Assembly (NCBI RefSeq): GCF_017104565.1
Contig: NZ_JAAGPD010000009.1
Location: forward strand, 124,001-188,000
Source of the DNA: Paraburkholderia sp. Tr-20389
GTDB taxonomy: Bacteria; Pseudomonadota; Gammaproteobacteria; Burkholderiales; Burkholderiaceae
Reading direction: 5' to 3'
DNA length: 64,000 nt
The notes below the pieces were generated by a model. It saw only the letters and a list, made by a program, of their open reading frames with translations. It was not told where the DNA came from and searched no databases. How positions within the stretch are numbered: position 1 is the first letter of the stretch; each line of letters begins with the position of its first letter. Below are positions 34,342 through 43,290 of this stretch, piece by piece. The position numbers and the translations under genes were made by a program.

Positions 34342-35364
34342 TTACTCGAAGCCGCGCGGATTCTGCGCCTGCCAGCGCCAGTGGTCCGCACACATGCGCT
34401 CGATGCCGTATTGCGCTTGCCAGCCGATCACGTCGAGCGCCTTCGCGGGGTTCGCGAAGCACTGCGCGACGTCGCCCGGGCGGCGCGCGACGATCTCGTA
34501 CGGCACCGGCTTGCCGGACGCCTTCTCGAACGCCTTCACGACGTCGAGCACGCTATAGCCCTGGCCCGTGCCGAGATTGACGACGAAGCTCGCGTCGCGC
34601 TTGACGAGGGCATCGAGCGCCGCGATGTGTCCGCGCGCCAGATCGACGACGTGAATGTAATCGCGCACGCCTGTGCCGTCCGGCGTGTCGTAATCGCCGC
34701 CGAACACGCGCAGCCTTTCGAGCTTGCCGACGGCGACCTGCGCGACATACGGCATCAGGTTGTTCGGCACGCCGCCCGGGTCTTCGCCGATCAGGCCGCT
34801 TTCGTGCGCGCCGACCGGGTTGAAATACCGCAGCGTCGCGATGCGCCACGACGGATCGGAGAGTTCGAGGTCGCGCAGGATCTGCTCGGCGATCAGCTTG
34901 CTCTGGCCGTACGGATTGGTCGCCGAGAGCGGGAACGATTCGTCGATGGGCGAGCTCTTCGGCACGCCGTAGACGGTCGCCGACGAGCTGAATACAAACT
35001 GCTTCACATTGCGCGCGCGCATCACGTCGAGCAGCACGAGCAGGCCGTCCATGTTGTTCCGGTAGTACTCGAGCGGCTTCGCGACCGATTCGCCCACCGC
35101 CTTCAGCGCGGCAAAGTGAATCGCGCCCGTGATGGGATGCGTGTCGAAGATCGTGTTGAGCACGGCCTCGTCGCGCACGTCGGCTTCGTAGAACGCGACT
35201 TTCTTGCCCGTGATCTTCTCGACGCGCACGATCGATTCGCGCTTGCTGTTCACGAGATTGTCGATCACGACCACGTCGTAATCGCTGTTGAGCAGTTCCA
35301 CGCACGTGTGCGAACCGATAAAGCCTGCACCGCCCGTTACCAGAATCGTGCCCTTCGTGGTCAT
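34342..35364 (-). CDS. galE: UDP-glucose 4-epimerase
   Basis: 340 residues, the usual GalE length. NAD-binding ILVTGGAGFIGSHTCVELL at the N terminus, IHFAALKAVGES, catalytic Ser in FSSSATVYG and the Y-x-x-x-K pair in NPYGQSKLIAEQIL. It interconverts UDP-glucose and UDP-galactose (and possibly the N-acetyl forms), supplying galactose donors for the glycan. AAGGGAG lies eight bases before the ATG. It is the last gene of a minus-strand run wzx, GT2, GT4, galE, with only 14 bases between the GT4 stop and its start. Confidence 0.95.
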   Translation of the reverse strand: MTTKGTILVTGGAGFIGSHTCVELLNSDYDVVVIDNLVNSKRESIVRVEKITGKKVAFYEADVRDEAVLNTIFDTHPITGAIHFAALKAVGESVAKPLEYYRNNMDGLLVLLDVMRARNVKQFVFSSSATVYGVPKSSPIDESFPLSATNPYGQSKLIAEQILRDLELSDPSWRIATLRYFNPVGAHESGLIGEDPGGVPNNLMPYVAQVAVGKLERLRVFGGDYDTPDGTGVRDYIHVVDLARGHIAALDALVKRDASFVVNLGTGQGYSVLDVVKAFEKASGKPVPYEIVARRPGDVAQCFANPAKALDVIGWQAQYGIERMCADHWRWQAQNPRGFE

Positions 35365-35378
35365 GCTGAGCTCCCTTA

Positions 35379-36551
35379 TTAGAGTGATATGCCCGTCAAC
35401 TGCTGGATCAGGCTCTTGTACCGTTCGACGACACCGCGTTCGTCGAATTCACGCGTGACTTTCGCCCGGCCGCGCTCGGCCATCGCGCGACGTTCGTCGT
35501 CGTGCATGTCGAGCATTCGCGCGAGCGCCGCTGCGAGGCTATCTACACTACGCGCTTCGCATAACAGGCCGTTGACACCGTCCGCGACGACTTCGCGGCA
35601 GCCCGGCACGTTGGTCGCGACAATGGGCCGTCCCATCGCCGATGCTTCCATCAGCGTACGCGGCACGCCTTCGCGGTACGAAGGCAGCACGACGCAATCG
35701 GCGGCGGCGATCAGCGGGCGCACGTCATGCGCTTCGCCCAGATAGTCGATTACGCCTTCGCGCACCCATGCATCGACTTCGGCCTGCGAAATCGCGCTCG
35801 GATTGTCGACGCCGACAGGGCCGAGCAACTGAAAGCGCGCATCAGGATAGGTTGCGCGCAGTCGTCTTGCTGCTTCGACATATTCGCCCACGCCTTTATC
35901 CCACAACAGGCGGCCGATTAATACAAAAGAAAATGCCCGCTGATTATTTTCATCGGCATTTTTACGATCAGGCAAAGGCGTGAAAGAAAACTGTTCGAGA
36001 TCCACGCCTTCGCCATGCAGAAGCCGAGCGCGCTCGGGATGCGCCAGCAGCTTCTGGTCGCGAAAAGCGGCTTCGTCGTCCTGATTCAGAAACCATATTT
36101 CGCGCGGAAAACGGAATGCAAAACGATACAAAAGTTTGGCAATCTGCGCGGCGCGGCTCTTCTGGATAAAAACATAGCCGAGGCCCGTCGTAACGGCAAC
36201 GGAATCGACGCCCGCCAGCTTCGCCGCGATCGTGCCGTAGATGTTCGGCTTGATCGTGTAGTGAAACACGATATGCGGACGGATCGACCGATACAGCTTG
36301 TATAGCGCGCCCATCGTGCGCAGATCGTCGCGCGGATTCGTGCCTTTCGACGCGACGTGCAGTTCGATGCAGTTGCAGCCCATCTGTTCGAGCAGCGCAG
36401 TCGTGCGGTCGCGCGGCGCGATCACCGTCACCGCGACGCCGCGCGCGACGAGTGTCCGTATCAGCCCTTGCCGGTACTGGTAGATCGCGAACGCGGTGTT
36501 GCAGACGAGCGCGATGCGCAGCGCGCCGGCGGATTCGATGGATGGCTTCAT
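35379..36551 (-). CDS. Glycosyltransferase family 4
   Basis: 390 residues, GT-B fold. The N-terminal domain starts LRIALVCNTAFAIYQYRQGL, with NIYGTIAAKLAGVDSVAVTTGLG and the C-terminal domain holds PSYREGVPRTLMEASAMGRPIV, the E-x7-E retaining-transferase motif. The overall pattern resembles PglA-like or WbnH-like HexNAc transferases that add the second sugar to a lipid-linked HexNAc. Soluble, inner-membrane associated. Thirty bases separate it from the upstream GT2 gene and 14 bases from galE downstream. Donor unknown, with UDP-Gal/GalNAc suggested by the neighbour. Confidence 0.88.
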   Translation of the reverse strand: MKPSIESAGALRIALVCNTAFAIYQYRQGLIRTLVARGVAVTVIAPRDRTTALLEQMGCNCIELHVASKGTNPRDDLRTMGALYKLYRSIRPHIVFHYTIKPNIYGTIAAKLAGVDSVAVTTGLGYVFIQKSRAAQIAKLLYRFAFRFPREIWFLNQDDEAAFRDQKLLAHPERARLLHGEGVDLEQFSFTPLPDRKNADENNQRAFSFVLIGRLLWDKGVGEYVEAARRLRATYPDARFQLLGPVGVDNPSAISQAEVDAWVREGVIDYLGEAHDVRPLIAAADCVVLPSYREGVPRTLMEASAMGRPIVATNVPGCREVVADGVNGLLCEARSVDSLAAALARMLDMHDDERRAMAERGRAKVTREFDERGVVERYKSLIQQLTGISL

Positions 36552-36581
36552 GCTTGCGATGCGTTGTAGTGTGTGCGCATG

Positions 36582-37409
36582 TCAGGTGGGCGCGTAGAGC
36601 CGCTTTTTCATGCGTTGAAGCGTCTTGTAAGGCGTCACGAAGTGCAGCAGGTTCTTCGCGAGACCCAGCCAATCGCACACGTTCAGCACATTGAAATACC
36701 GCATCTGCAAACGCAGCGTCGATGCGATCTGGCGGCGGCGTTTCGTCGCGCTGATGCCGCCTTCGTTCAATTCGTAATACAGGCCGAGTTCGGGCAGGTT
36801 CGCGCAGTCGTAGCGCTGCATCAGGCGCAGGAACAGATCGAGGTCTTCGGCCGCCTTGTAGGCTTCGCGATAGTTGCCGACGGCCAGCACGGCGTCGACC
36901 CGCAGCATCATCGACGGATGCACGAAACACGCGCGCAGAAAGCGCACGCGGCGGATCGTGCGCGGCTCGGCGGGCGGCGTCAGCATGAACAACGGCGCAC
37001 CATCGCGCGACACCACTTGCGTCCACATGCCGAGACCCGCGACCTGCGGATGTGCTTCGAGATACGCGCGCTGCTTCGCGAGACGCCCCCGCACGGCCAG
37101 ATCGCCGGCATCGATGCGCGCGGCGTAGCGGAAGCCGCGTGCCGCGAGCGCTTCGATGCCCGCCTGCAACGCGCGTTCGATCCCGCCGTTCTGCGGCATG
37201 CGCAGCACGTCGATCGACATGTTCGGCAGCGTCGGCGCGACGATGGGCGGCGTGCTGCCATCGTCGACGATCAGCACGTGAATGCGCGCGTCTTCGCTGA
37301 ATGAGGCCAGCGTGCGGTCGACGTCGACCTGGCCGTTGTACGCGGGCATCAGCACCGCGACATCGTCGAGTGAGCCGGTTAGGGGCTGCGTGAGTGAAGG
37401 AGACGTCAT
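36582..37409 (-). CDS. Glycosyltransferase family 2
   Basis: 275 residues from ATG 37409, whose codon overlaps the wzx stop (ATGA); the frame continues upstream to 37556 only by reading through wzx. GT2 features: VAVLMPAYNGQVDVDRTLA, IHVLIVDDGSTPP, ARIDAGDLAVRGRLAKQ (metal-binding D-x-G-D variant) and a C-terminal amphipathic and basic end KRRQIASTLRLQMRYFN. Cytoplasmic face, nucleotide-sugar donor, substrate unknown. Co-transcribed with wzx and the GT4 gene. Confidence 0.87.
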   Translation of the reverse strand: MTSPSLTQPLTGSLDDVAVLMPAYNGQVDVDRTLASFSEDARIHVLIVDDGSTPPIVAPTLPNMSIDVLRMPQNGGIERALQAGIEALAARGFRYAARIDAGDLAVRGRLAKQRAYLEAHPQVAGLGMWTQVVSRDGAPLFMLTPPAEPRTIRRVRFLRACFVHPSMMLRVDAVLAVGNYREAYKAAEDLDLFLRLMQRYDCANLPELGLYYELNEGGISATKRRRQIASTLRLQMRYFNVLNVCDWLGLAKNLLHFVTPYKTLQRMKKRLYAPT

Positions 37410-38689
37410 GGACGCAGCTTGTAACGGATGTAATAAATATTGACCGACGCCGCAGCCAGATAGCCGCACGCGAGTCCGATCAGCGCGCCATACGCGCCGA
37501 AGCGGGGGATCGCCAGCAGGTTGACGACGCACGCGACAGCGAGCGCGAGCAGCCATTTCGACAGCAACACGAACTTCGCCTGATACTTGAGGACGACCAG
37601 GTTACCGATCGCCTCGATGCCCGCGGGAACGGACAACCATACGGCCCAGCGGAAAATATCGACGGCCTCTTCGAAGTTCGGCCCGAACACGCGGCGAATG
37701 ATGAAACCCGCCAGCAGGTCCAGCACGAACGCACCCGCGATCATCAACACGGCCGTCATCGCCGTGAGCCGCCACATGTTGCGGCGCAGTTGTACGGCGT
37801 CCTGAATCCGGTAGACGAAAGCCGGCGCAAGCGTTTGCGCCAGCATCAGCGCCAGCGTGATCCAGTTTTCGTTCAGCTGTTGCGCGGCCGAATAGCGGCC
37901 GAGATCGGCGAATGAAATTGCGCGCTCCAGCATCAGCCGGTCGAGCTTGAGGAACAGGTACATGCAGATCAGGCCGAGCCAGAACACCGTGCCCGCCGTC
38001 GCGAAGTGGCGGAAGAGCGCGCGGTCGATGTGCCAGCCGAGCTTGCCGCCGTGGCGCTGCATGTAATAGATGACCAGCACTGCGCCAATCACGGCCGATT
38101 CGAGCGCCCACAGCCAGCCGAAGCGAGACGGCGCGGCGGCGGCGCGCACCAGCAGCCAGACGAGGAGCGCCTTGGCGATGGCCGTCGTCATGCTGGTGAG
38201 CAACTGCGGCTTGCTGTAGGTCATGCTTTGCAGCCACGCGTTGATCACGCCGACGAACGGCTCGCGGAACAGCATCGTCACGGCGAGGCCGGCGAGCATC
38301 GCGCCGACGACGGGATCCGTGAGGCCGGCGGCAATCCCGATCCATGTCAGCACCAGCGCCACGGCCGACACCGAGAGGCGCAGCGCGAATGCGCTGCCGA
38401 GCACGGTGCCCACCTCGCCGGGCGGACGATGGACGATGGTCGGCACGAGAATCTCGGCACCGCAGACCCATGTAATCGGCGACAGCACGAGCAAAAGCGT
38501 GTTGGCGTACTGCCATTTGCCGAACACGTCGGGGCCGAAATAACGCGCCAGCACGCCGCTGATCGCGATCGCCACGCCGATCTGGGTCAGGCGCTCGAGC
38601 CCAAGCCAGACAAGGTTTGCGACAGCGCGCGTGACGTCGGGATTCGCGAAACGCTTAAGCGCCGGCATCCGCATGATGTCCGGACGCAC
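37406..38689 (-). CDS. wzx: O-unit flippase, Wzx-like (MOP superfamily)
   Basis: 427 residues with about 12 hydrophobic helices spread along the whole length and a basic, short N terminus, the layout of Wzx/RfbX polysaccharide flippases. Opening helix VWLGLERLTQIGVAIAISG with the conserved ARYFGPDVFGKWQYANTL loop. It would flip an undecaprenyl-diphosphate oligosaccharide to the periplasm. No Wzy polymerase or Wzz regulator is visible in the window, so its product may be a short unpolymerised unit or Wzy lies elsewhere. It is the first gene of the minus-strand operon ending with galE and is divergent from manB. Confidence 0.85.
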   Translation of the reverse strand: MRPDIMRMPALKRFANPDVTRAVANLVWLGLERLTQIGVAIAISGVLARYFGPDVFGKWQYANTLLLVLSPITWVCGAEILVPTIVHRPPGEVGTVLGSAFALRLSVSAVALVLTWIGIAAGLTDPVVGAMLAGLAVTMLFREPFVGVINAWLQSMTYSKPQLLTSMTTAIAKALLVWLLVRAAAAPSRFGWLWALESAVIGAVLVIYYMQRHGGKLGWHIDRALFRHFATAGTVFWLGLICMYLFLKLDRLMLERAISFADLGRYSAAQQLNENWITLALMLAQTLAPAFVYRIQDAVQLRRNMWRLTAMTAVLMIAGAFVLDLLAGFIIRRVFGPNFEEAVDIFRWAVWLSVPAGIEAIGNLVVLKYQAKFVLLSKWLLALAVACVVNLLAIPRFGAYGALIGLACGYLAAASVNIYYIRYKLRP

Positions 38690-38914
38690 GCTGCGGGCAC
38701 GGGAGGTGCATGTAGTCTTGATATTGGCGTGCCCAGCCGATCTTGCGATGCGGCAACTTTGTGAGCGCGAGGCGTCTAAGCATTAGAATGGCGCCAGTAA
38801 GGCGTCGCTGAAAAGCGCAATTATAAGTTGTATCCGGATCGCTTCCGGCAAGGCACAGTGCCATGACCACGCTGTGTCAACCCCATTTCCCATTGCACGT
38901 AAGTGAGCCAATCC

Positions 38915-40309
38915 ATGATCTCGCAATCCATATTCAAGGCATATGACATCCGCGGAGTGATCGGCAAGACGCTCGACGCCGAGACCGCGCGTTCGATCGG
39001 CCGCGCATTCGGCAGCGAAGTGCGCGCACAGGGCGGCGATGCTGTCGTCGTTGCACGCGACGGACGTCTCTCCGGTCCCGAATTGATCCAGGCGCTGTCC
39101 GACGGCCTGCGCTCGGCGGGTGTCGACGTGGTCAACGTCGGCATGGTGCCGACGCCCGTCGGCTACTTTGCGGCCAGCGTGCCGCTCAAGCTCGACGGCG
39201 GCGAACGCCGGGTCGACTCGTGCATCGTCGTCACGGGCAGCCACAATCCGCCGGACTACAACGGCTTCAAGATGGTGCTGCGCGGCGCGGCCATCTACGG
39301 CGAGCAGATTCAAGGCCTGTACAAGCGCATCACCGAAAACCGCTTCGAAAGCGGCAGCGGCACGTATCAGGACTACGACATTGCCGATGCGTACCTCGAG
39401 CGCATCACGAGCGACATCAAGCTCGCGCGTCCGCTGAAGCTGGTGGTCGACACGGGCAACGGCGTCGCGGGCGGCCTTGCGCCGCGTCTGTTCAAGGCGC
39501 TCGGCTGCGAGCTGGTCGAGCTGTTCACGGAGATCGACGGCAACTTCCCGAATCACCATCCGGACCCGGCGCATCCTGAGAATCTGCAGGACGTGATTCG
39601 CGCGCTGAAGGAAACGGACGCGGAGATCGGCTTTGCGTTCGACGGCGACGGCGATCGTCTGGGCGTGGTCACGAAGGACGGCCAGATCATTTATCCCGAC
39701 CGTCAGCTGATGTTGTTCGCCGAAGAAGTGCTGTCGCGCAACCAGGGTGCGCAGATCATTTACGACGTGAAGTGCACGCGCAATCTTGCGACGTGGGTGA
39801 AGGAGAAGGGCGGCGAGCCGCTGATGTGGAAGACGGGCCACTCGCTGGTGAAGGCGAAGCTGCGTGAAACGGGCGCGCCGCTGGCGGGCGAAATGAGCGG
39901 CCACGTGTTCTTCAAGGACCGCTGGTATGGATTCGACGATGGTCTTTACACGGGTGCGCGTTTGCTCGAAATTCTTGCGCGTGTGCAGGATCCGAGCGCG
40001 CTGCTCAACAGCCTGCCGAATTCGCACTCGACGCCGGAATTGCAGCTGAAGCTGCAGGAAGGCGAGAACTTCGAGTTGATCGCGCGTTTGCAGAAGAGCG
40101 CGACGTTTCCTGACGCCGATCAGGTTGTGACGATTGACGGCTTGCGCGTCGAGTATCCCGATGGGTTTGGGTTGGCGCGTTCGTCGAATACGACGCCTGT
40201 CGTTGTCATGAGGTTTGAGGCCGACAATGATGCGGCCTTGAAGAGGATTCAGGAAGACTTCCGGCGTGTCATCCTCGCTGAGAAGGCTGACGCCAAGTTG
40301 CCGTTCTGA
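38915..40309 (+). CDS. manB: Phosphomannomutase/phosphoglucomutase
   Basis: 464 residues from ATG 38915. Hallmarks: KAYDIRGVIG at the N terminus, phosphoserine loop VVTGSHNPPDYNG (Ser109), metal loop FDGDGDRLGVV and the sugar loop GEMSGHVFF. This family (AlgC/ManB) interconverts hexose 6- and 1-phosphates, feeding GDP-mannose through ManC and also UDP-glucose precursors for LPS. A GTG at 38903 would add four residues. It is followed by a long palindromic repeat rather than a gene, so it is probably transcribed alone. Confidence 0.95.
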   Translation: MISQSIFKAYDIRGVIGKTLDAETARSIGRAFGSEVRAQGGDAVVVARDGRLSGPELIQALSDGLRSAGVDVVNVGMVPTPVGYFAASVPLKLDGGERRVDSCIVVTGSHNPPDYNGFKMVLRGAAIYGEQIQGLYKRITENRFESGSGTYQDYDIADAYLERITSDIKLARPLKLVVDTGNGVAGGLAPRLFKALGCELVELFTEIDGNFPNHHPDPAHPENLQDVIRALKETDAEIGFAFDGDGDRLGVVTKDGQIIYPDRQLMLFAEEVLSRNQGAQIIYDVKCTRNLATWVKEKGGEPLMWKTGHSLVKAKLRETGAPLAGEMSGHVFFKDRWYGFDDGLYTGARLLEILARVQDPSALLNSLPNSHSTPELQLKLQEGENFELIARLQKSATFPDADQVVTIDGLRVEYPDGFGLARSSNTTPVVVMRFEADNDAALKRIQEDFRRVILAEKADAKLPF

Positions 40310-40376
40310 TTTTGGCTTTTTTGGTTTTGTCTGCGACGTCTTTGGGTTCTTGCCTGGAGGCGTCGTTGTTTTTTTA

Positions 40377-40418
40377 GTTGCTGTTGCTGTTGCTGTGTTG
40401 TTGTTGTTGTTGTTGTTG
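40377..40418 (+). repeat. Trinucleotide microsatellite (TTG/CTG type)
   Basis: About 42 bp of TGC/TGT-TTG triplets, including six or so pure TTG units, lies just outside the left end of the palindromic element that follows manB. It is non-coding and could vary in length by slippage. Confidence 0.8.
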
Positions 40419-41060
40419 GCATCCGCGATTTGCCTTCGTAGTTCATGCGTTGCCCCTGTGCGGGGCTGCACTCACTTTCTTTGCCGCCGCAAAGAAAGTA
40501 AGCAAAGAAAGCGGGCTCACACCGCCAGTGCTAGTCGTTGCCTGCGGGCCCCCAACGGGTCCCGCACTCCACGCGGCAACTCATCGTTTTGCGCCCGTTG
40601 CCAGCGCCTCGAACAGGCGCATCACCCACTCCAGTCACCCGTAGCGCATTCAGCGGCAGCGAATCGTCTGCGCTGCCCAGGTGGCAAACTATGTGTAGGT
40701 TGTCGCACCGCATGCGTTCGCGCTCTTACGACACCGATCCGCTTTTCAGTCCGGAGTGGTGCACTTCCAGCGCGACGGCCTACACATGGTTTGCCACCTG
40801 GGCGGCGGTGGACGCCTGATAACGCAGTTCGTGACGCGGGAGTGTGAAGTGGGTGATGCGTGCAGTTAGCACGCTGGCAACGGGCGCAAACAAGCGCGTT
40901 GCCGCGAGGAGCGTAAGAACTGTTGGGGGCCCGCAGGCAAGAACACGGGCTGGCGGTGTGAGCCCGCTTTCTTTGCTTACTTTCTTTGCGGCGGCAAAGA
41001 AAGTGAGTGCCGCCCCGCACAGGGGCAACGCATGAACTACGACGTGAAACCGCGGATGCC
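40418..41060. repeat. Large palindromic intergenic element, copy A
   Basis: Nested inverted repeats fill the manB-waaC gap. Outer arms 40444-40528 and 40950-41034 are reverse complements at 84 of 85 positions. Inner arms (about 40672-40706 and 40774-40808) surround a central segment CCGGAGTGGTGCACTTCC shared by all four copies. Each outer arm contains its own 26-bp palindrome built on ACTTTCTTTGC/GCAAAGAAAGT. The outer ends GGCATCCGCG (40418) and CGCGGATGCC (41051) also pair. The short frames within are Arg/Ala-rich and differ between copies, so I see no protein gene. Confidence 0.9.
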
Positions 41061-41135
41061 AGCGGCAACTCATCGCGGATGCCAGCGATAGCTCACCGCG
41101 GATGCCATCGGCAACTCACCGCGGATGCCAGCGAA
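41051..41135 (+). repeat. 23-bp tandem repeat, about 3.6 units
   Basis: CGCGGATGCCA recurs at 41051, 41074, 41097 and 41120, exact 23-bp spacing, starting with the end motif of element copy A. The units look like an expansion of the element's terminal sequence. It ends about 140 bp before the waaC start. Confidence 0.85.
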
Positions 41136-41273
41136 AGAAAAAAACCGGCAACGCCGCGCCGCAGGCAAAAACCGAAGACAAAAAACCGGATTCCGCGCGC
41201 CCGGCAAAGACCGCGCTAAAATTGCGCTTTCAATGAAAACCCCCTTCACGCCGACCAATCGGCGTTCCCATTC

Positions 41274-42275
41274 TTGAGCGCGCAAAAGATACTAATCGTG
41301 AGAGTGTCGTCGCTGGGCGACGTCGTTCACAACATGCCCGTCATCGCCGATATTCGCCGCCGTCATCCCGATGCGCAGATTGACTGGCTCGTCGAGGAGA
41401 GTTTCGTCAAACTCGTCGAACTGGTTCACGGCGTCCGGCGCGCGATTCCGGTCTCGTTGCGGCGCTGGCGCAAGCGCATTCTTTCCGTCGACAACTGGCG
41501 CGAAATCGGCGCGTTCCGCCGCGCACTCGCGGCAGAAAACTACGATCTCGTCATCGACTGCCAGGGGCTCATCAAGACCGCGTGGGTCGCGAAGATGGCG
41601 CGCGGGCCGCTCGTCGGCCTCGGCAATCGAACGGACGGCGCGGGTTACGAATGGCCCGTGCGCTTCTTCTACGACCGTTGTGTGCCGATCGAGCCGCGCA
41701 CGCACGTCGTCGAACGTACACGGCAACTGGTGGCGGCAGCGCTAGGCGATCCCGCGCCGAAGCCCACCGACGAGATCGACTTCGGACTCGACACCAGCCG
41801 CGCAGCACTCGCGCTGTCGGAAGCACAGCTGAATCTTCCCGTGCCTTACGTGGTGTTCGTCCACGCGACGTCCCGCGCGGACAAGCAGTGGCCCGACGCC
41901 GCGTGGATCGAACTGGGCCAGACGCTCGTGCGGCGCGGCGCGTCGATCGTTCTGCCGTGGGGCAGCGACGCCGAACGCGCAACGAGCGAGCGCCTTGCGA
42001 AGGAGTTCGGCGCAGCCGCGATCGTGCCGCCGAAACTGTCGCTGCCCGCCGTGGTCGGACTGATCGAGGGCGCGTCGGCCACGGTCGGGGTTGATACAGG
42101 TCTGGTTCATATCGCAGCCGCGCTGAAGCGCCCGACTGTCGAGTTGTACAATTTCGCCACTTCATGGCGCACGGGCGGCTACTGGTCGCCGAACGTCGTG
42201 AATCTCGGCACGGCGGGCCAACCGCCGACGCTGCAGCAGGTGAAGTCCGCGCTGACCAGCTTCGGCCTGCTGTGA
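41274..42275 (+). CDS. waaC: LPS heptosyltransferase I
   Basis: 333 residues starting at TTG 41274; other starts would remove the conserved first strand KILIVRVSSLGDVVHNMPVI, which is diagnostic of the GT9 ADP-heptose family. Further motifs: CQGLIKTAWVAKMARG, VFVHATSRADKQWPDAAW and the C-terminal VGVDTGLVHIAAALKRPTV. It adds the first L-glycero-D-manno-heptose to Kdo of the lipid A-Kdo inner core. Upstream is the palindromic element with its tandem repeats; downstream kdoO follows after 30 bases and waaA after that, an inner-core cluster. The TTG start may keep expression low. Confidence 0.93.
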   Translation: MSAQKILIVRVSSLGDVVHNMPVIADIRRRHPDAQIDWLVEESFVKLVELVHGVRRAIPVSLRRWRKRILSVDNWREIGAFRRALAAENYDLVIDCQGLIKTAWVAKMARGPLVGLGNRTDGAGYEWPVRFFYDRCVPIEPRTHVVERTRQLVAAALGDPAPKPTDEIDFGLDTSRAALALSEAQLNLPVPYVVFVHATSRADKQWPDAAWIELGQTLVRRGASIVLPWGSDAERATSERLAKEFGAAAIVPPKLSLPAVVGLIEGASATVGVDTGLVHIAAALKRPTVELYNFATSWRTGGYWSPNVVNLGTAGQPPTLQQVKSALTSFGLL

Positions 42276-42305
42276 CGCGGCTTTATCCGCTTTGAAAAGG
42301 CGATC

Positions 42306-43190
42306 ATGAACGAATCCCAGATCATCGAAGTTGCAAGCGCCGACTGGCACGGCCAGGGTTTGTCGGTGCCGCGCGAGACGCTGCTCGCCGGCGTCGAACG
42401 CGGCAAGGTGCTGTATTTCCCGAACCTCGCGTTTGCGATCGAAGGCGGCGAACGTGCTCTGCTCGATCCCGCACTGGCTGACCCCAAGCGCAAGAACATC
42501 AGCCTCGCGCCGAACGGCGGCGCGCTGCACGGCGTGCTGGGCGATGCCGTCACGCAATCGGCCGTGCGCGCGCTGATTGCGCGCTATCAGTCGAATGCGC
42601 GGTCGCTCGTCGACGGCCTCTTTCCCGAGTACAAGGGCAAGCTGCGCGTCGCGCCGACCAGCTTGCGCCTGCATCAGGTGGAAACGCGCCAGACGTCGTG
42701 GCGCAAGGACGATAGCCGCCTGCACGTCGATGCATTCCCATCGCGTCCCAACTACGGCGAGCGCATCCTGCGCGTGTTCACGAACATCAATCCGGCCGGC
42801 GCGCCGCGCGTGTGGCGCGTCGGCGAACCGTTCGAAGATATGGCGAAGCGCTTTCTGCCGCGCATCAAACCGCAGATGCCGGGCTCGGCATGGCTGCTGA
42901 ATCTGCTGCACGTGACCAAGTCGACGCGCAGCGAGTACGACCATCTGATGCTGAATCTGCACGACGGCATGAAGGCCGATCTCGACTACCAGAAGGTGTC
43001 GCCGCAAGTGACGATGCCGTTCCCGCCGGGCAGCGTGTGGGTATGTTTCTCCGATCAGACATCGCATGCCGTGATGTCCGGCCAGTTCATGATGGAGCAG
43101 ACCTTCTTCTTGCCCGTCAAGTCGATGGTGCAGCCCGAGTGCGCACCGCTTGGCATTCTTGAGCGTCTGAAGGGCAGGGCGCTGGTTTGA
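42306..43190 (+). CDS. kdoO: Kdo hydroxylase, Fe(II)/2-oxoglutarate-dependent
   Basis: 294 residues. The metal triad is visible as H-x-D in SRLHVDAFPSRPNYGERIL (His140, Asp142) and a distal His in DQTSHAVMSGQF (His254), the pattern of 2-oxoglutarate oxygenases. This family converts Kdo to D-glycero-D-talo-oct-2-ulosonic acid (Ko) on the inner core, described in Burkholderia and Yersinia, where the gene sits with the core genes. Position between waaC and waaA fits that role exactly. It should act at the cytoplasmic face after Kdo transfer. No membrane anchor visible. Confidence 0.88.
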   Translation: MNESQIIEVASADWHGQGLSVPRETLLAGVERGKVLYFPNLAFAIEGGERALLDPALADPKRKNISLAPNGGALHGVLGDAVTQSAVRALIARYQSNARSLVDGLFPEYKGKLRVAPTSLRLHQVETRQTSWRKDDSRLHVDAFPSRPNYGERILRVFTNINPAGAPRVWRVGEPFEDMAKRFLPRIKPQMPGSAWLLNLLHVTKSTRSEYDHLMLNLHDGMKADLDYQKVSPQVTMPFPPGSVWVCFSDQTSHAVMSGQFMMEQTFFLPVKSMVQPECAPLGILERLKGRALV

Positions 43191-43290
43191 ACGGCGCGCT
43201 GCTTGTTCTGCTGAAAACATCGCGAGACACCGCTGCGGGCGTGTCCATGTCCGCTGTCATCACGCGCTTCATGTCGTGCATGGAGGCCCG

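Noticed and set aside
40444-41219. Several short frames on both strands in the manB-waaC gap
   Set aside because: They lie entirely inside the palindromic element, are rich in Arg, Ala, Cys and Pro, and change frame between copies; the same false proteins reappear in copies B, C and D.
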